A stretch of DNA of 64,000 bases from Ferruginibacter sp. (lineage in GTDB: Bacteria > Bacteroidota > Bacteroidia > Chitinophagales > Chitinophagaceae): the NCBI GenBank assembly GCA_014379905.1, contig JACMKX010000004.1, positions 1 to 64,000 of the forward strand, given 5' to 3'. The first letter of the stretch is position 1; every line of letters starts with the position of its first letter. Below the pieces are notes generated by a model. It worked only from the letters and a program-made list of their open reading frames with translations, did no database searches and was not told where the DNA came from. Of the stretch, positions 7,649-15,841 are shown one piece after another. The position numbers were made by a program, and so were the translations under genes.

Positions 7649-8677
7649 ATGTTTACCCATAAATACAGGTACCTCTTTATTTTAATCTTATCTGTTTACA
7701 CCTATATTAATACGGTGCTGTGCGAGGTATATTATTATTTCGGTATTGAAACCGAATGGTATTATGCGTTCCTGACTATTTTATTAATTACTGCTGCAAT
7801 TTGGGAAACGGGCAGGCTACTTCAGCCGGCATTTACAAAGAAGCTTGGAAAAACTTTCAATAAAATAAAGTGGCTCATATTTTTTTTCCTGGTTTGCAGT
7901 ATTCCCGCCACACTCATTACATCTTCCATAGTTTTTTTTATCAGTATGGTATTGCAGAATAACAGTGTTGCTGCTACAATTGTTCCACTAAAATTGAATC
8001 TTATATATGCCGGCCTGGCAAACCTGCTTTTTCACCTGCTGAATGCCATTATGTATTATTTTAATGAATACAAAACAAAGTGGATTGAAACAGAAGAATT
8101 GAAACGAATAACTGCGCAGGCAGAATTACAGTTAGTAAAAAGCCAGATAAATCCTCATTTTCTTTTTAATAATTTAAATGTATTGAGCACATTGGTTCTG
8201 CAAAGCAACCTGGAGGCTAATAAGTTCATAGAGGCTTTTTCCACTGTTTATCGCTATATTTTAAGTACCAACGACAAAGAACTCGTTGAAATTGAAACTG
8301 AATTAAACTATATCCAACCTTATATCTTCCTGTTGGAAAAACGATTTTCTGAAGGACTTTCTATTAAGATCAATATTCCAGAGGCTTGCCGGTCGAAGTA
8401 TATAATTCCGGCCTCTCTGCAAATGCTTATCGAAAACGCCATTAAGCATAATATCGTCAGCCGCAGCAAACCGTTAAATATTGATGTACATGTTAACGGG
8501 CAGGATAATATTGTTGTAAGCAACAACCTGCAATGCAGAGAAAGCGTAGAAAGATCCGGCCAGGTGGGGTTGAGCAATATAAAAAAAAGGTATATGCTGG
8601 TTAGTAACCGCGAAGTGATTATTGAGCAAAACGATTCCGCATTTATCGTGGAGTTGCCCTTGCTTACACTAAATTAA
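7649..8677 (+). CDS. LytS-type sensor histidine kinase
   Basis: 342 residues. Four hydrophobic segments fill residues 5-130, with no large extracytoplasmic sensor domain. The His_kinase domain then has the phosphoacceptor His170 in QINPHFLFNNLN, and a GHKL ATPase domain with N-box LIENAIKHN and a G-box-like GQVGLSNIKKRY. It is the 5TM-less short variety common in Bacteroidota. The stop is 5 nt before the response-regulator ATG, so the two form an operon. The stimulus is not evident. Confidence 0.93.
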   Translation: MFTHKYRYLFILILSVYTYINTVLCEVYYYFGIETEWYYAFLTILLITAAIWETGRLLQPAFTKKLGKTFNKIKWLIFFFLVCSIPATLITSSIVFFISMVLQNNSVAATIVPLKLNLIYAGLANLLFHLLNAIMYYFNEYKTKWIETEELKRITAQAELQLVKSQINPHFLFNNLNVLSTLVLQSNLEANKFIEAFSTVYRYILSTNDKELVEIETELNYIQPYIFLLEKRFSEGLSIKINIPEACRSKYIIPASLQMLIENAIKHNIVSRSKPLNIDVHVNGQDNIVVSNNLQCRESVERSGQVGLSNIKKRYMLVSNREVIIEQNDSAFIVELPLLTLN

Positions 8678-8682
8678 TTGCT

Positions 8683-9447
8683 ATGGATATTCTTATTATT
8701 GAGGATGAAATGCTCGCCACGGAAAGATTGAGGATCCTGTTAAATCAGTACGACACTTCTATAAATATTGTAGGCTGTTTAGACAGTGTGGAGCAAACTG
8801 TAAACTGGCTAAATACAAAAAAACATCCTGATCTTTTATTATTGGATATTCATTTAAGTGATGGTTATAGCTTTGAAATTTTTAAGAAAGCATCTACTCA
8901 AAAGCCCATCATATTCACCACCGCCTACGATAATTATACAATGGATGCCTTTCGGTTATTTAGTCTTGATTATATTCTAAAGCCTGTTACAGCAGAGGCT
9001 TTGGCAGGGGCGCTAACCAAGTATAAAAATATCGCGGCCTCTTTTACGCCCCCTGTTGATTATGCGGGCATGATGGAGTCTGTAAAAGAAAATTTTACCT
9101 CAAGATATAAGAACAGGTTTTTGGGTAAGGTTGGCCAGCGGCTGTTTTTTATACCCTCCGGTGAGGTAAGTTATTTTTATGCAGACAATAAGATCGTATG
9201 CCTGGTAGACAGGGAAGGCAACCGGTTCGTAATAAATATTACCCTGGAAAAACTGGAGTCACTGCTGGATCCGCGGCATTTTTTCAGGATAAACCGTAAA
9301 GTGATCGTACACGTGGATGCAATTGAACAAATAAAACCTATTGCCAGTAACCGGTTGAAGCTATTATTGCGGGGCATACAAAGCCAGGAAGACATTACCA
9401 TCAGCAGGGAAAAAGTAGCAGACTTTAAATTATGGGCAGATAGCTGA
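8683..9447 (+). CDS. LytTR family response regulator
   Basis: 254 residues. The receiver domain (1-120) has the acidic pair EDE at 7-9, phosphoacceptor Asp55 in LLLLDIHLSDG, Thr in FTTAYDNY and Lys in LKPVTAEAL. A LytTR DNA-binding domain occupies about 145-252 (GEVSYFYADNKIVCLVD, HFFRINRKVIVHVDAI). It is paired with the kinase immediately upstream. The 21-bp direct repeat before the FAS1 gene is a good candidate target. Confidence 0.95.
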   Translation: MDILIIEDEMLATERLRILLNQYDTSINIVGCLDSVEQTVNWLNTKKHPDLLLLDIHLSDGYSFEIFKKASTQKPIIFTTAYDNYTMDAFRLFSLDYILKPVTAEALAGALTKYKNIAASFTPPVDYAGMMESVKENFTSRYKNRFLGKVGQRLFFIPSGEVSYFYADNKIVCLVDREGNRFVINITLEKLESLLDPRHFFRINRKVIVHVDAIEQIKPIASNRLKLLLRGIQSQEDITISREKVADFKLWADS

Positions 9448-9495
9448 CAAAATACAGTTCTGTTGTATATTGTAGCTAAAAAATGCTTTAGCATT

Positions 9496-10095
9496 ATGCC
9501 ACACATTGCCCACTTATCGAAAGATAAAAAATTAGCAAAGATTATTGCCCTGCAGCAAAAATATGAATTACAAAAACGCAATCATGTTCACCTGCATATC
9601 TGCTCTTCTATCATGAGCCAGCAGCTGAGTACCAAAGTGGCTGCAGTTATTTATGCAAGGTTTCTGGCATTATTCAAAAAGAAAAACCCTACTCCCAAAG
9701 ATGTTGTTGCCATACCTTTTGACGAACTGCGAGCCATTGGCCTCAGCAATGCAAAAACAAATTATGTACTTAATGTTTGTAATTTTTTCATTGACAATAA
9801 AATTACCGATGCACAACTGCATAAGATGGACAGCGAAGCGCTGATCGACTTCCTGGTACAGATTAAAGGCGTGGGCAGATGGACGGTAGAAATGATACTG
9901 ATGTTTACCCTGGGAAGAGAAGATGTATTTGCACTGGATGACCTTGGTATTCAGCAAGCAATGACCAAGCTATATAAGCTGGATGCTACAGATAAAAAAG
10001 GAATGAAGCAAAAGATGATCCTCTTGTCAAATAAATGGAGCCCTTACCGCACCTATGCCTGCAGGTATTTGTGGGGATGGAAAGATGGGGAATAA
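9496..10095 (+). CDS. DNA-3-methyladenine glycosylase II (AlkA-like HhH-GPD)
   Basis: 199 residues starting MPHIAHLSKDKKLAKI; an earlier in-frame start at 9463 adds an unconvincing extension. Monofunctional base-excision glycosylase of the HhH-GPD superfamily that removes alkylated bases. The helix-hairpin-helix is VQIKGVGRWTVEMILMF (about residues 120-136), and the catalytic aspartate is in the following FALDDLGI. SSIMSQQLSTKVA is the family's first conserved helix. There is no Fe-S cysteine cluster. It lacks the N-terminal domain of E. coli AlkA, as most Bacteroidota homologues do. Confidence 0.92.
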   Translation: MPHIAHLSKDKKLAKIIALQQKYELQKRNHVHLHICSSIMSQQLSTKVAAVIYARFLALFKKKNPTPKDVVAIPFDELRAIGLSNAKTNYVLNVCNFFIDNKITDAQLHKMDSEALIDFLVQIKGVGRWTVEMILMFTLGREDVFALDDLGIQQAMTKLYKLDATDKKGMKQKMILLSNKWSPYRTYACRYLWGWKDGE

Positions 10096-10109
10096 TCAAT
10101 AATTATTAA

Positions 10110-10589
10110 TTATTGAGCATACTGCAACAATTTTACAATCTCTTCAAGATATTTTTGATCTGTCAAATCAAATTCATCCAACTCACTGCTATCAACATCC
10201 AGCACGCCCCACACTGTGTTATTTTCTATCAGCGGAATTACAATTTCTGAACGGGAAAGACTGCTGCAGGCGATGTGCCCCGGAAATTTTTCAACATCCG
10301 GAACGATCAAAGTTTTAGCCCCGGCCCAGCTTGTTCCACAAACACCTCTTCCTTTTTTGATTCTGGTGCAGGCAACCGGCCCCTGGAAGGGGCCCAATAC
10401 GAGCTCATCCTTTTTTACTAAATAAAACCCTACCCACAACCAGCCAAACTGCTCTTTTAATGCGCCACAAATATTAGCCAGGTTGGCAATAAGATCCGGC
10501 TCACCTTCCAGCAATCCTTTTATTTGTGGTAATAAGGTTTGGTATTGGTCTTCTTTGCTGCCCTGGGCTATTTGTAAGTCTTCTGCCAT
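10110..10589 (-). CDS. msrC: GAF-domain free-methionine-(R)-sulfoxide reductase
   Basis: 159 residues, a single GAF domain that reduces free Met-R-sulfoxide in the cytoplasm. Three catalytic/resolving cysteines are present: Cys74 in VACTRI, Cys84 in GRGVCGT and Cys108 in GHIACSS. Their 10- and 24-residue spacing equals that of yeast fRMsr. SEIVIPL and VWGVLDVDS are further family signatures. It is convergent with the glycosylase gene. Its upstream side holds three adjacent tandem repeats. Confidence 0.93.
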   Translation of the reverse strand: MAEDLQIAQGSKEDQYQTLLPQIKGLLEGEPDLIANLANICGALKEQFGWLWVGFYLVKKDELVLGPFQGPVACTRIKKGRGVCGTSWAGAKTLIVPDVEKFPGHIACSSLSRSEIVIPLIENNTVWGVLDVDSSELDEFDLTDQKYLEEIVKLLQYAQ

Positions 10590-10603
10590 GATATAAGTTC
10601 AAT

Positions 10604-10703
10604 GGTTTAACGGTTTAACGGTGCAAAAGTTCAAAAGTTCAAAAGTTCAAATGGTCAATGGTCAATGGTCAATGGTCAATGGTCAATGGTCAATGGTCAA
10701 TGG
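10604..10703. repeat. Three adjacent tandem repeats (8-mer, 8-mer, 7-mer)
   Basis: Between recX and msrC are GGTTTAAC x2, AAAAGTTC x3 and then GGTCAAT x7 (10653-10701, unit-perfect). The words share the theme CAAwGGT/GTTCAA, suggesting slippage from one seed. Copy number is likely to vary between strains. The block lies directly upstream of the msrC start and could move its promoter. Confidence 0.9.
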
Positions 10704-10769
10704 ATTGAATGCTTTGCAAAGTTAAAAACTCTCCACCAAAAACCTGTGATACGGAACCAGTATCTGTTT

Positions 10770-11237
10770 TTACATTCCATTTACTACTTCCATTATTAAA
10801 TTACCCTCAAATCCTTTCTCCATCAAATAGTTTCTCAACTTTGTCTTTTTTACAAATATGTTTTTTTCCGATTTTAAATTAGCCAGTTTAGCTTTTGCCA
10901 GTTTTTGCAGGGCGGCCAGGTAATCAGCATCATCAATGGTAGCTATTGCTTTTTTTACACAATAGGCACTTACCCTTTTTTGCTGCAATTCATACTTAAT
11001 TTTTACCCTTCCCCATTGTTTCATTCTAAAGTGGCCGCCGGCAAAAGCAATAGCATACCGCTCCTCGTTCAGGTAATTCTCTTCAATCAGCTGGCTCAGC
11101 AAGGTTTCCACTTCGGGTTTATAGAGGCCAAAACCATATAATTTGTCCCGGGTTTCGGCATGACTCCGCTCCTGGTATGCACAATAATGCTTTATTTTTT
11201 GCCACGCTTTTTCTGTGCCGATATTCTTTTGAAGCAT
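10770..11237 (-). CDS. recX: RecX family regulatory protein
   Basis: 155 residues from the Met at 11237 (MLQKNIGTEKAWQKI); an upstream ATG at 11306 would add 23 residues that do not look like the family. RecX modulates RecA filaments. Three-helix repeats are visible, with family motifs AWQKIKHYCAYQERSHAE, LYGFGL, LIEENYLNEERYA and the basic RMKQWGRVKIKYEL. No recA is near. It is divergent from dnaN. Confidence 0.9.
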   Translation of the reverse strand: MLQKNIGTEKAWQKIKHYCAYQERSHAETRDKLYGFGLYKPEVETLLSQLIEENYLNEERYAIAFAGGHFRMKQWGRVKIKYELQQKRVSAYCVKKAIATIDDADYLAALQKLAKAKLANLKSEKNIFVKKTKLRNYLMEKGFEGNLIMEVVNGM

Positions 11238-11325
11238 AGGGCAATTTACAGCAGCCGGAACATAAAAACAGGGTTTGTCAACATATTTTAAGCTGCTTTT
11301 CATCACAACATCAAAAAATACTATC

Positions 11326-11353
11326 TTGTCATCTTTAACAAGGATTATCTTTG
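11326..11353 (+). promoter_or_regulatory. Promoter of dnaN
   Basis: TTG (11326-11328) and TATCTTTG (11346-11353), spaced by 17 bp, match the Bacteroidota -33/-7 pattern. The dnaN ATG follows 20 nt later at 11374. Confidence 0.6.
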
Positions 11354-11373
11354 ATTTTCAATTTTTACGACTT

Positions 11374-12489
11374 ATGAAGTTTATTGTTTCTTCTTCAGCC
11401 CTGCTGAAACAACTGCAACAGATCAGTGGTGTTATCAATGCCAATACAGTATTGCCTATTTTGGAAGATTTTTTGTTTGAAATAGAAAAGAACAAATTAA
11501 CCGTGGTGGCTACCGACCTGGAAACAGTAATGAAAGTACATTTGGAGGTAAAAGCAGCAGACAGTGGCAAAGTTTGTATACCGGCAAAGATCCTGCTCGA
11601 CTCTTTAAAAAATATTTCGGATCAGCCACTTACTTTCAACATTGATAAAAACTTTGCTGTAGAAATTACCAGCGACAACGGTAAGTATAAAGTAATGGGC
11701 GAAAACCCTGATAATTTTCCGAAGGAGCCTGCCGCTGATGATGCCAATAATTTTACAATGACATCTTCGGCCCTGGTAACCGCTATTAATAAAGCATTGT
11801 TTGCGGTAAGCAACGATGATCTTAGACCAGCCATGACAGGCGTTTATTTTGAATTAGATAACAAAGGGATCAGTTTCGTAGCAACAGATGCGCACCGCCT
11901 CGTAAAATATACCCGTACGGACGTGAGTTGCCCTCAGAAAGATTCTTTTATCGTTCCTAAAAAACCATTGCAATTATTAAAAACAGCATTGCCGGATAAT
12001 GAAGATGAACTGAATGTTTCTTATAACAGCAATCACCTTTTTGTAAAACATGGTGGAACCGAATTGGTTTGTCGCCTTATTGATGCACGTTTCCCTGATT
12101 ATAAAGTGGTAATACCTGCAGACAATCCATATAAAATGACGGTGAACCGCAGCGCTTTTCAAAATGCATTGCGCCGGGTGAGTGTATTCAGCAATAAGAG
12201 TACTAACCAGGTTGCATTAAGCATCAGTGGCAGCGAACTGCAACTTGCTTCACAGGATGTGGACTTTAGTTTTGAAGGTAACGAGCGCATGTCATGTCAA
12301 TATGATGGCGAAGACCTGCAAATTGCTTTTAATGCAAAATTTTTAATTGAAATGCTGAATGGTGCAGACACGGATGATATTAATATGGAACTGAGCACGC
12401 CAACAAAAGCCGGTATTATTAAACCAACAGAAAATGGGGAAGGCGAAGACCTGCTGATGCTGGTGATGCCACTGATGTTGAATAATTAG
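11374..12489 (+). CDS. dnaN: DNA polymerase III beta subunit (sliding clamp)
   Basis: 371 residues starting MKFIVSSSALLKQLQQ; an in-frame ATG at 11275 would give an unrelated 33-residue extension running through the promoter. The clamp encircles DNA and tethers the replicase. Three clamp domains can be followed (about 1-122, 130-250, 252-370), with GVYFELDNKGISFVATDAHRLV typical of domain 2 and the C-terminal LVMPLMLNN. No dnaA is beside it, so this is not the classic dnaA-dnaN origin layout. Confidence 0.97.
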   Translation: MKFIVSSSALLKQLQQISGVINANTVLPILEDFLFEIEKNKLTVVATDLETVMKVHLEVKAADSGKVCIPAKILLDSLKNISDQPLTFNIDKNFAVEITSDNGKYKVMGENPDNFPKEPAADDANNFTMTSSALVTAINKALFAVSNDDLRPAMTGVYFELDNKGISFVATDAHRLVKYTRTDVSCPQKDSFIVPKKPLQLLKTALPDNEDELNVSYNSNHLFVKHGGTELVCRLIDARFPDYKVVIPADNPYKMTVNRSAFQNALRRVSVFSNKSTNQVALSISGSELQLASQDVDFSFEGNERMSCQYDGEDLQIAFNAKFLIEMLNGADTDDINMELSTPTKAGIIKPTENGEGEDLLMLVMPLMLNN

Positions 12490-12540
12490 AAACCTTCTAA
12501 ATCACCTGGATGGGGTTTAGGAGAAATATAATATAATTTG

Positions 12541-12569
12541 AAGCGCTTCCTGCAATGGAAGCGTTTTTG
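12541..12569 (+). terminator. Rho-independent terminator after dnaN
   Basis: CGCTTCC (12544-12550) pairs with GGAAGCG (12557-12563) around TGCAAT and is followed by TTTTTGATT. It is about 55 nt after the dnaN stop. Confidence 0.75.
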
Positions 12570-12593
12570 ATTGGGAACATATAAATCATACTA

Positions 12594-13007
12594 ATGAACT
12601 TTAAACAGATTGCCTCTTACGATAATTATATGCTGGCCAATATGACACTTGGTTTACTCCAGGAAAACTTCATCAACTGTCATTTAAAAGATGAGCATAT
12701 TGTAACCATTGATCCGCTGTTAAACCCGGCTGTAGGCGGCATAAAATTAATGGTAGCCGAAGAACAGTTTGACCGGGCGCAGGAGTTAATTGCATCTGCC
12801 GAAAAAAATTACCTGGCAGAAAAGACCTGCCCACGTTGTAAAGTAAACAGTATTGTAGTGGAAGAAAAATCAAATACACCTTCCGATTTTTGGGGAAAAT
12901 TAAAAAACAGGATTATTTATGGCCAGGAAACTACCTACAGTAAAAACTACAGGTGTACAAATTGTAAAGCGCTGTATGATGAAGTGCCGGTAGACTATGA
13001 AGATTGA
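12594..13007 (+). CDS. DUF2007 domain protein with C-terminal zinc ribbon
   Basis: 137 residues. The N-terminal half (FKQIASYDNYMLANMTLGLLQ to FDRAQELIA) matches the DUF2007 'putative signal transducing protein' fold, related to PII-like ferredoxin folds. The C-terminal half has two CxxC pairs, CPRC (79-82) and CTNC (121-124), that should bind one zinc. It is cytoplasmic. The actual ligand or partner is unknown. It stands alone between a terminator and a palindromic repeat array. Confidence 0.85.
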   Translation: MNFKQIASYDNYMLANMTLGLLQENFINCHLKDEHIVTIDPLLNPAVGGIKLMVAEEQFDRAQELIASAEKNYLAEKTCPRCKVNSIVVEEKSNTPSDFWGKLKNRIIYGQETTYSKNYRCTNCKALYDEVPVDYED

Positions 13008-13068
13008 ATAAAAAGGAAAGAAATATGGAAGAGGGGTTTATTGCAACAGCCAGGCGGGAAATTAGAAA

Positions 13069-13250
13069 ATATAACAATTGCTTTTGAAAGAGTTTGTCAC
13101 AATTTTTCCGGAGTATAAAAAAATGTGACAACTGCTTTGAAAGCATTTTGTCACAATTTTTAAAAAACCAAAAAGAAATGTGACAACTGCCGGCAAAAAA
13201 TTTTGTCACAAATTTGAGAGCGGTAAAAAAAATGTGACAACTGCTATCAG
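13069..13250. repeat. Array of alternating TTGTCACA / TGTGACAA palindromic repeats, period 54-55 bp
   Basis: TTGTCACA occurs at 13094, 13148 and 13203. TGTGACAACTGC occurs at 13124, 13179 and 13233. The two half-sites alternate at constant phase, so each 54-55-bp unit can fold either way. GCTTTGAAAGC lies between halves of the first unit, and a degenerate extra half (ACAATTGCTTTTGAAAG) precedes it at about 13074. The array fills the convergent gap between the DUF2007 gene and the DUF5686 gene and touches the stop of the latter. No cas gene is near. Confidence 0.85.
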
Positions 13251-15721
13251 AACTGTAATTGAAAACTTCCAAATACACCAAACCTTGAATTAGTAGTGCT
13301 TTTTGTTGATATGCCGGAGAGGTTCCAAACAAAATCTACCCGAAGCAATTTAAAAATATTGTCAACGCCCATTCCAATTTCCGTATAATTGGTTCTATTT
13401 AATGTTTCAAATTTTGGCGAGTTATAATTTAAAGCCGTATTGGCATCGCTCAACGAACCCCATAATGTTTTTACATTCCAAAACTGGCGCCATTTTAATT
13501 TGCGTGTTATGGGAATAAAACGAAATATACCAGAGCCGATATTGTGTTCAATATTTATACCGGCGTAATTATCACTCAGGTATTGAAACCTGGTCATTAA
13601 ATTATAAGCGCCCGAATTATAATAAAAAATATCATTACCGGGGTGATTTTCTAAAAACATAAACGGAAGCGTGCCAAATACCTTGCCTGCATGAACTTTG
13701 TAAGAAAGCGTACCATAAGGCGATAACTTCATCTTGTCTCTTACGGAGCCGCTTATTTTGGTGTAATCGTTTTCACTTGAGATGATATTGGGAATGCCTT
13801 TAGCCAGCATTACCTCTGCAACCGGATATTTACTGCCCAGTGAATACCTGAAGTAATCTCCTTCCACGAATTGTTCCAGGTAGGCAAATCGCAGGCGAAG
13901 CGCTACTTCAAAATTTGTGAAGCTTTGGCCCTGCCCATTGCTGTTTATAAAGGGAAGATTGAGCAAGGGCATGTATTTTCTGTGCACAAAAAATAGTTCA
14001 GTAGAAAAGCCTTTACCCAGTTCATTAAATATTTCAAAGCGTGCATCCTGCAATTGCAAAAATTTCCTCGAAATATTTGGTTTTCGTATGGCTAATGAAA
14101 AAATATTATCCTGGCTCACATCTCCCACCTGGCTTATACCATTATCAATATCCTTTGAGTAAGCTGCATGCAGGCGAAAACGGTTTTCCCGTTTTTTTAT
14201 AAGCCAATACGCTTCTGCCAATCCTTTTAATTTTTTATCCTTTGTGCCATAGGCAAGGTAACCATGCAGGTATATTTTTTTATGAAAGCCTTTATTGGTA
14301 CCTAAGTCAAACCTAAAGCGGGTACCTTCCCAGGCATTGCTGCTTATCCAGTTAAACCACGGTCCTATTTCTGCATTGCCCACATTCCTGTAGCCAGTTC
14401 CCAAAAATTTCAAATTAGTTTTTAACCGCTGAAACTTAGGCATTTCAAGCAGTTTGTTTATGGTAACGTAAATGGATTTTTCGTTGGCAGATAAACTATC
14501 ATGGCGTAGCAAGTTCCAGGTAGAATCGGAAACCTGGTTAACGGCCTTTTCAGTTTTTATCACTTCTTCCAACGATTGTGTTTCAAACAATTTGCTGATA
14601 GAATCACTGTTTATTACAATATTTTTATAACTGGTAGATTTTCGGCCGATGAGTGTAAGCGATTGCTTGCCCAGTACTTTAAAATCTGCGTAAAATTTAT
14701 CGCGGTTTAAAAAAAACACGGTGTCGTTAATAGGGATAAATTCCTGGAAAATACTAATACGGCTAACGAAATTAACATTGGCATCTTTACTTAAAAAAAG
14801 CGATGCTTTTTGAATTTGATAAGTTTGTGCCAAAACCCAGGCCTCTCCTTCAAACGTATTTTGCCCGGCACGCTTTGGTTTAAATACAAAGTGAAATATC
14901 TTTTTATTGTTTACTACCTGCGTATCAGCAACAGAAAAATTGTAGTAATCATCGGCATTGTCATTAAAGGGCCCTATAAAGTCTTTGTCCATAATGTTTA
15001 CATAATTGCCATATATGTTTACATTCTGATTCATAACTCCCAGCATTTTACTAATGCTTTCATTATTAAAGCCAATAGTTTTGCTTGCTTTTACATTTTC
15101 AAAATATTTTTTCTTGCTTTTCTGGTAAGCGTAATCGCTCAGGCTTTCTAATAAATAGGCAGGTAAAAAAGGTTCCTTCTCCGAGGTACTGTCAATGTTG
15201 TCAAATACAAATGCAAATGGTTTAAGTAAAAAATTCTTTTTAGCTTTTTCAGCCTTAAAATTTTTAAGGTCAACTTCCAGTTTATTATAGGCTTCGTAAG
15301 CAAAATTTGCAAGGTTATACCTGTTGTATAATTTTTTCTTGCTCATGATTTTTCGCCATAAAAATAAACCCTTGTTTATTTTAGTTCTTACCAGCACCTC
15401 ATTGATTGCTTTACCCCTTTGTAATTCTATAGTAAAACTGCTGTCTTTTTCGCTAAAGTTAATTGGTTGTTTAAAAGTTTCGTAGCCGGTATAGCTTATT
15501 TCTAAAGTGTCGGTAATGCCACGTGAAAATGTAAATGAAAACCTGCCTGTACTATCGGAGAGTTTACCTATACCGGATGTAGAAAAATACACAGATGCAA
15601 AAGACACCGGCTCTTTCGTATGGCTATCTTGTATAACACCCGAGACGGTGGTATTTTGTGCACAAACAGTTGTGGCAAAAAAAACAAGCAGGAGTATGGA
15701 TATATATTTATTTAATAACAT
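13247..15721 (-). CDS. DUF5686 outer-membrane protein with carboxypeptidase-regulatory-like domain
   Basis: 824 residues. A signal peptide (LLVFFATTVCAQ) is followed by a CarboxypepD_reg-like beta-sandwich (about 24-105: VSGVIQDSHTKEPVSFASV, TGRFSFTF, ISYTGYE) and then the long DUF5686 region. Its C-terminal half is rich in alternating hydrophobic residues and aromatic strand ends, finishing in FGSFQLQF, consistent with an outer-membrane beta-barrel with a terminal Phe. The family is widespread in Bacteroidota, and I know of no established biochemical role. The start gives a clean signal peptide. It is not obviously in an operon. Confidence 0.9.
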   Translation of the reverse strand: MLLNKYISILLLVFFATTVCAQNTTVSGVIQDSHTKEPVSFASVYFSTSGIGKLSDSTGRFSFTFSRGITDTLEISYTGYETFKQPINFSEKDSSFTIELQRGKAINEVLVRTKINKGLFLWRKIMSKKKLYNRYNLANFAYEAYNKLEVDLKNFKAEKAKKNFLLKPFAFVFDNIDSTSEKEPFLPAYLLESLSDYAYQKSKKKYFENVKASKTIGFNNESISKMLGVMNQNVNIYGNYVNIMDKDFIGPFNDNADDYYNFSVADTQVVNNKKIFHFVFKPKRAGQNTFEGEAWVLAQTYQIQKASLFLSKDANVNFVSRISIFQEFIPINDTVFFLNRDKFYADFKVLGKQSLTLIGRKSTSYKNIVINSDSISKLFETQSLEEVIKTEKAVNQVSDSTWNLLRHDSLSANEKSIYVTINKLLEMPKFQRLKTNLKFLGTGYRNVGNAEIGPWFNWISSNAWEGTRFRFDLGTNKGFHKKIYLHGYLAYGTKDKKLKGLAEAYWLIKKRENRFRLHAAYSKDIDNGISQVGDVSQDNIFSLAIRKPNISRKFLQLQDARFEIFNELGKGFSTELFFVHRKYMPLLNLPFINSNGQGQSFTNFEVALRLRFAYLEQFVEGDYFRYSLGSKYPVAEVMLAKGIPNIISSENDYTKISGSVRDKMKLSPYGTLSYKVHAGKVFGTLPFMFLENHPGNDIFYYNSGAYNLMTRFQYLSDNYAGINIEHNIGSGIFRFIPITRKLKWRQFWNVKTLWGSLSDANTALNYNSPKFETLNRTNYTEIGMGVDNIFKLLRVDFVWNLSGISTKSTTNSRFGVFGSFQLQF

Positions 15722-15841
15722 TAACAGAGGTGTAGTGCCAGGTTAGACTAAATTTATTGTGCGGCAAAAGTAACCTGATTTTGCAAATAATTTAATTCGC
15801 TTTTTTTAACAGTTATGCTCCCCAAAGCGGGTGAGGGATTA

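Noticed and set aside
11275-11373. N-terminal extension of DnaN from an upstream ATG
   Set aside because: The sliding clamp starts at MKFIVSSS; the extension runs through a good -33/-7 promoter.
11374-12489. Replication origin next to dnaN
   Set aside because: No dnaA gene and no cluster of DnaA boxes was seen around dnaN.
13069-13250. CRISPR array (regular 54-55-bp period)
   Set aside because: Only three units, repeats are degenerate and palindromic throughout, the variable parts are about 20 nt and A/T-rich, and there is no cas gene in the window.
12931-13332. 133-residue minus-strand frame with internal sequence repeats
   Set aside because: The apparent protein repeats (NCDK...KQL) are just translation of the palindromic DNA array, and the frame overlaps the DUF5686 and DUF2007 genes.
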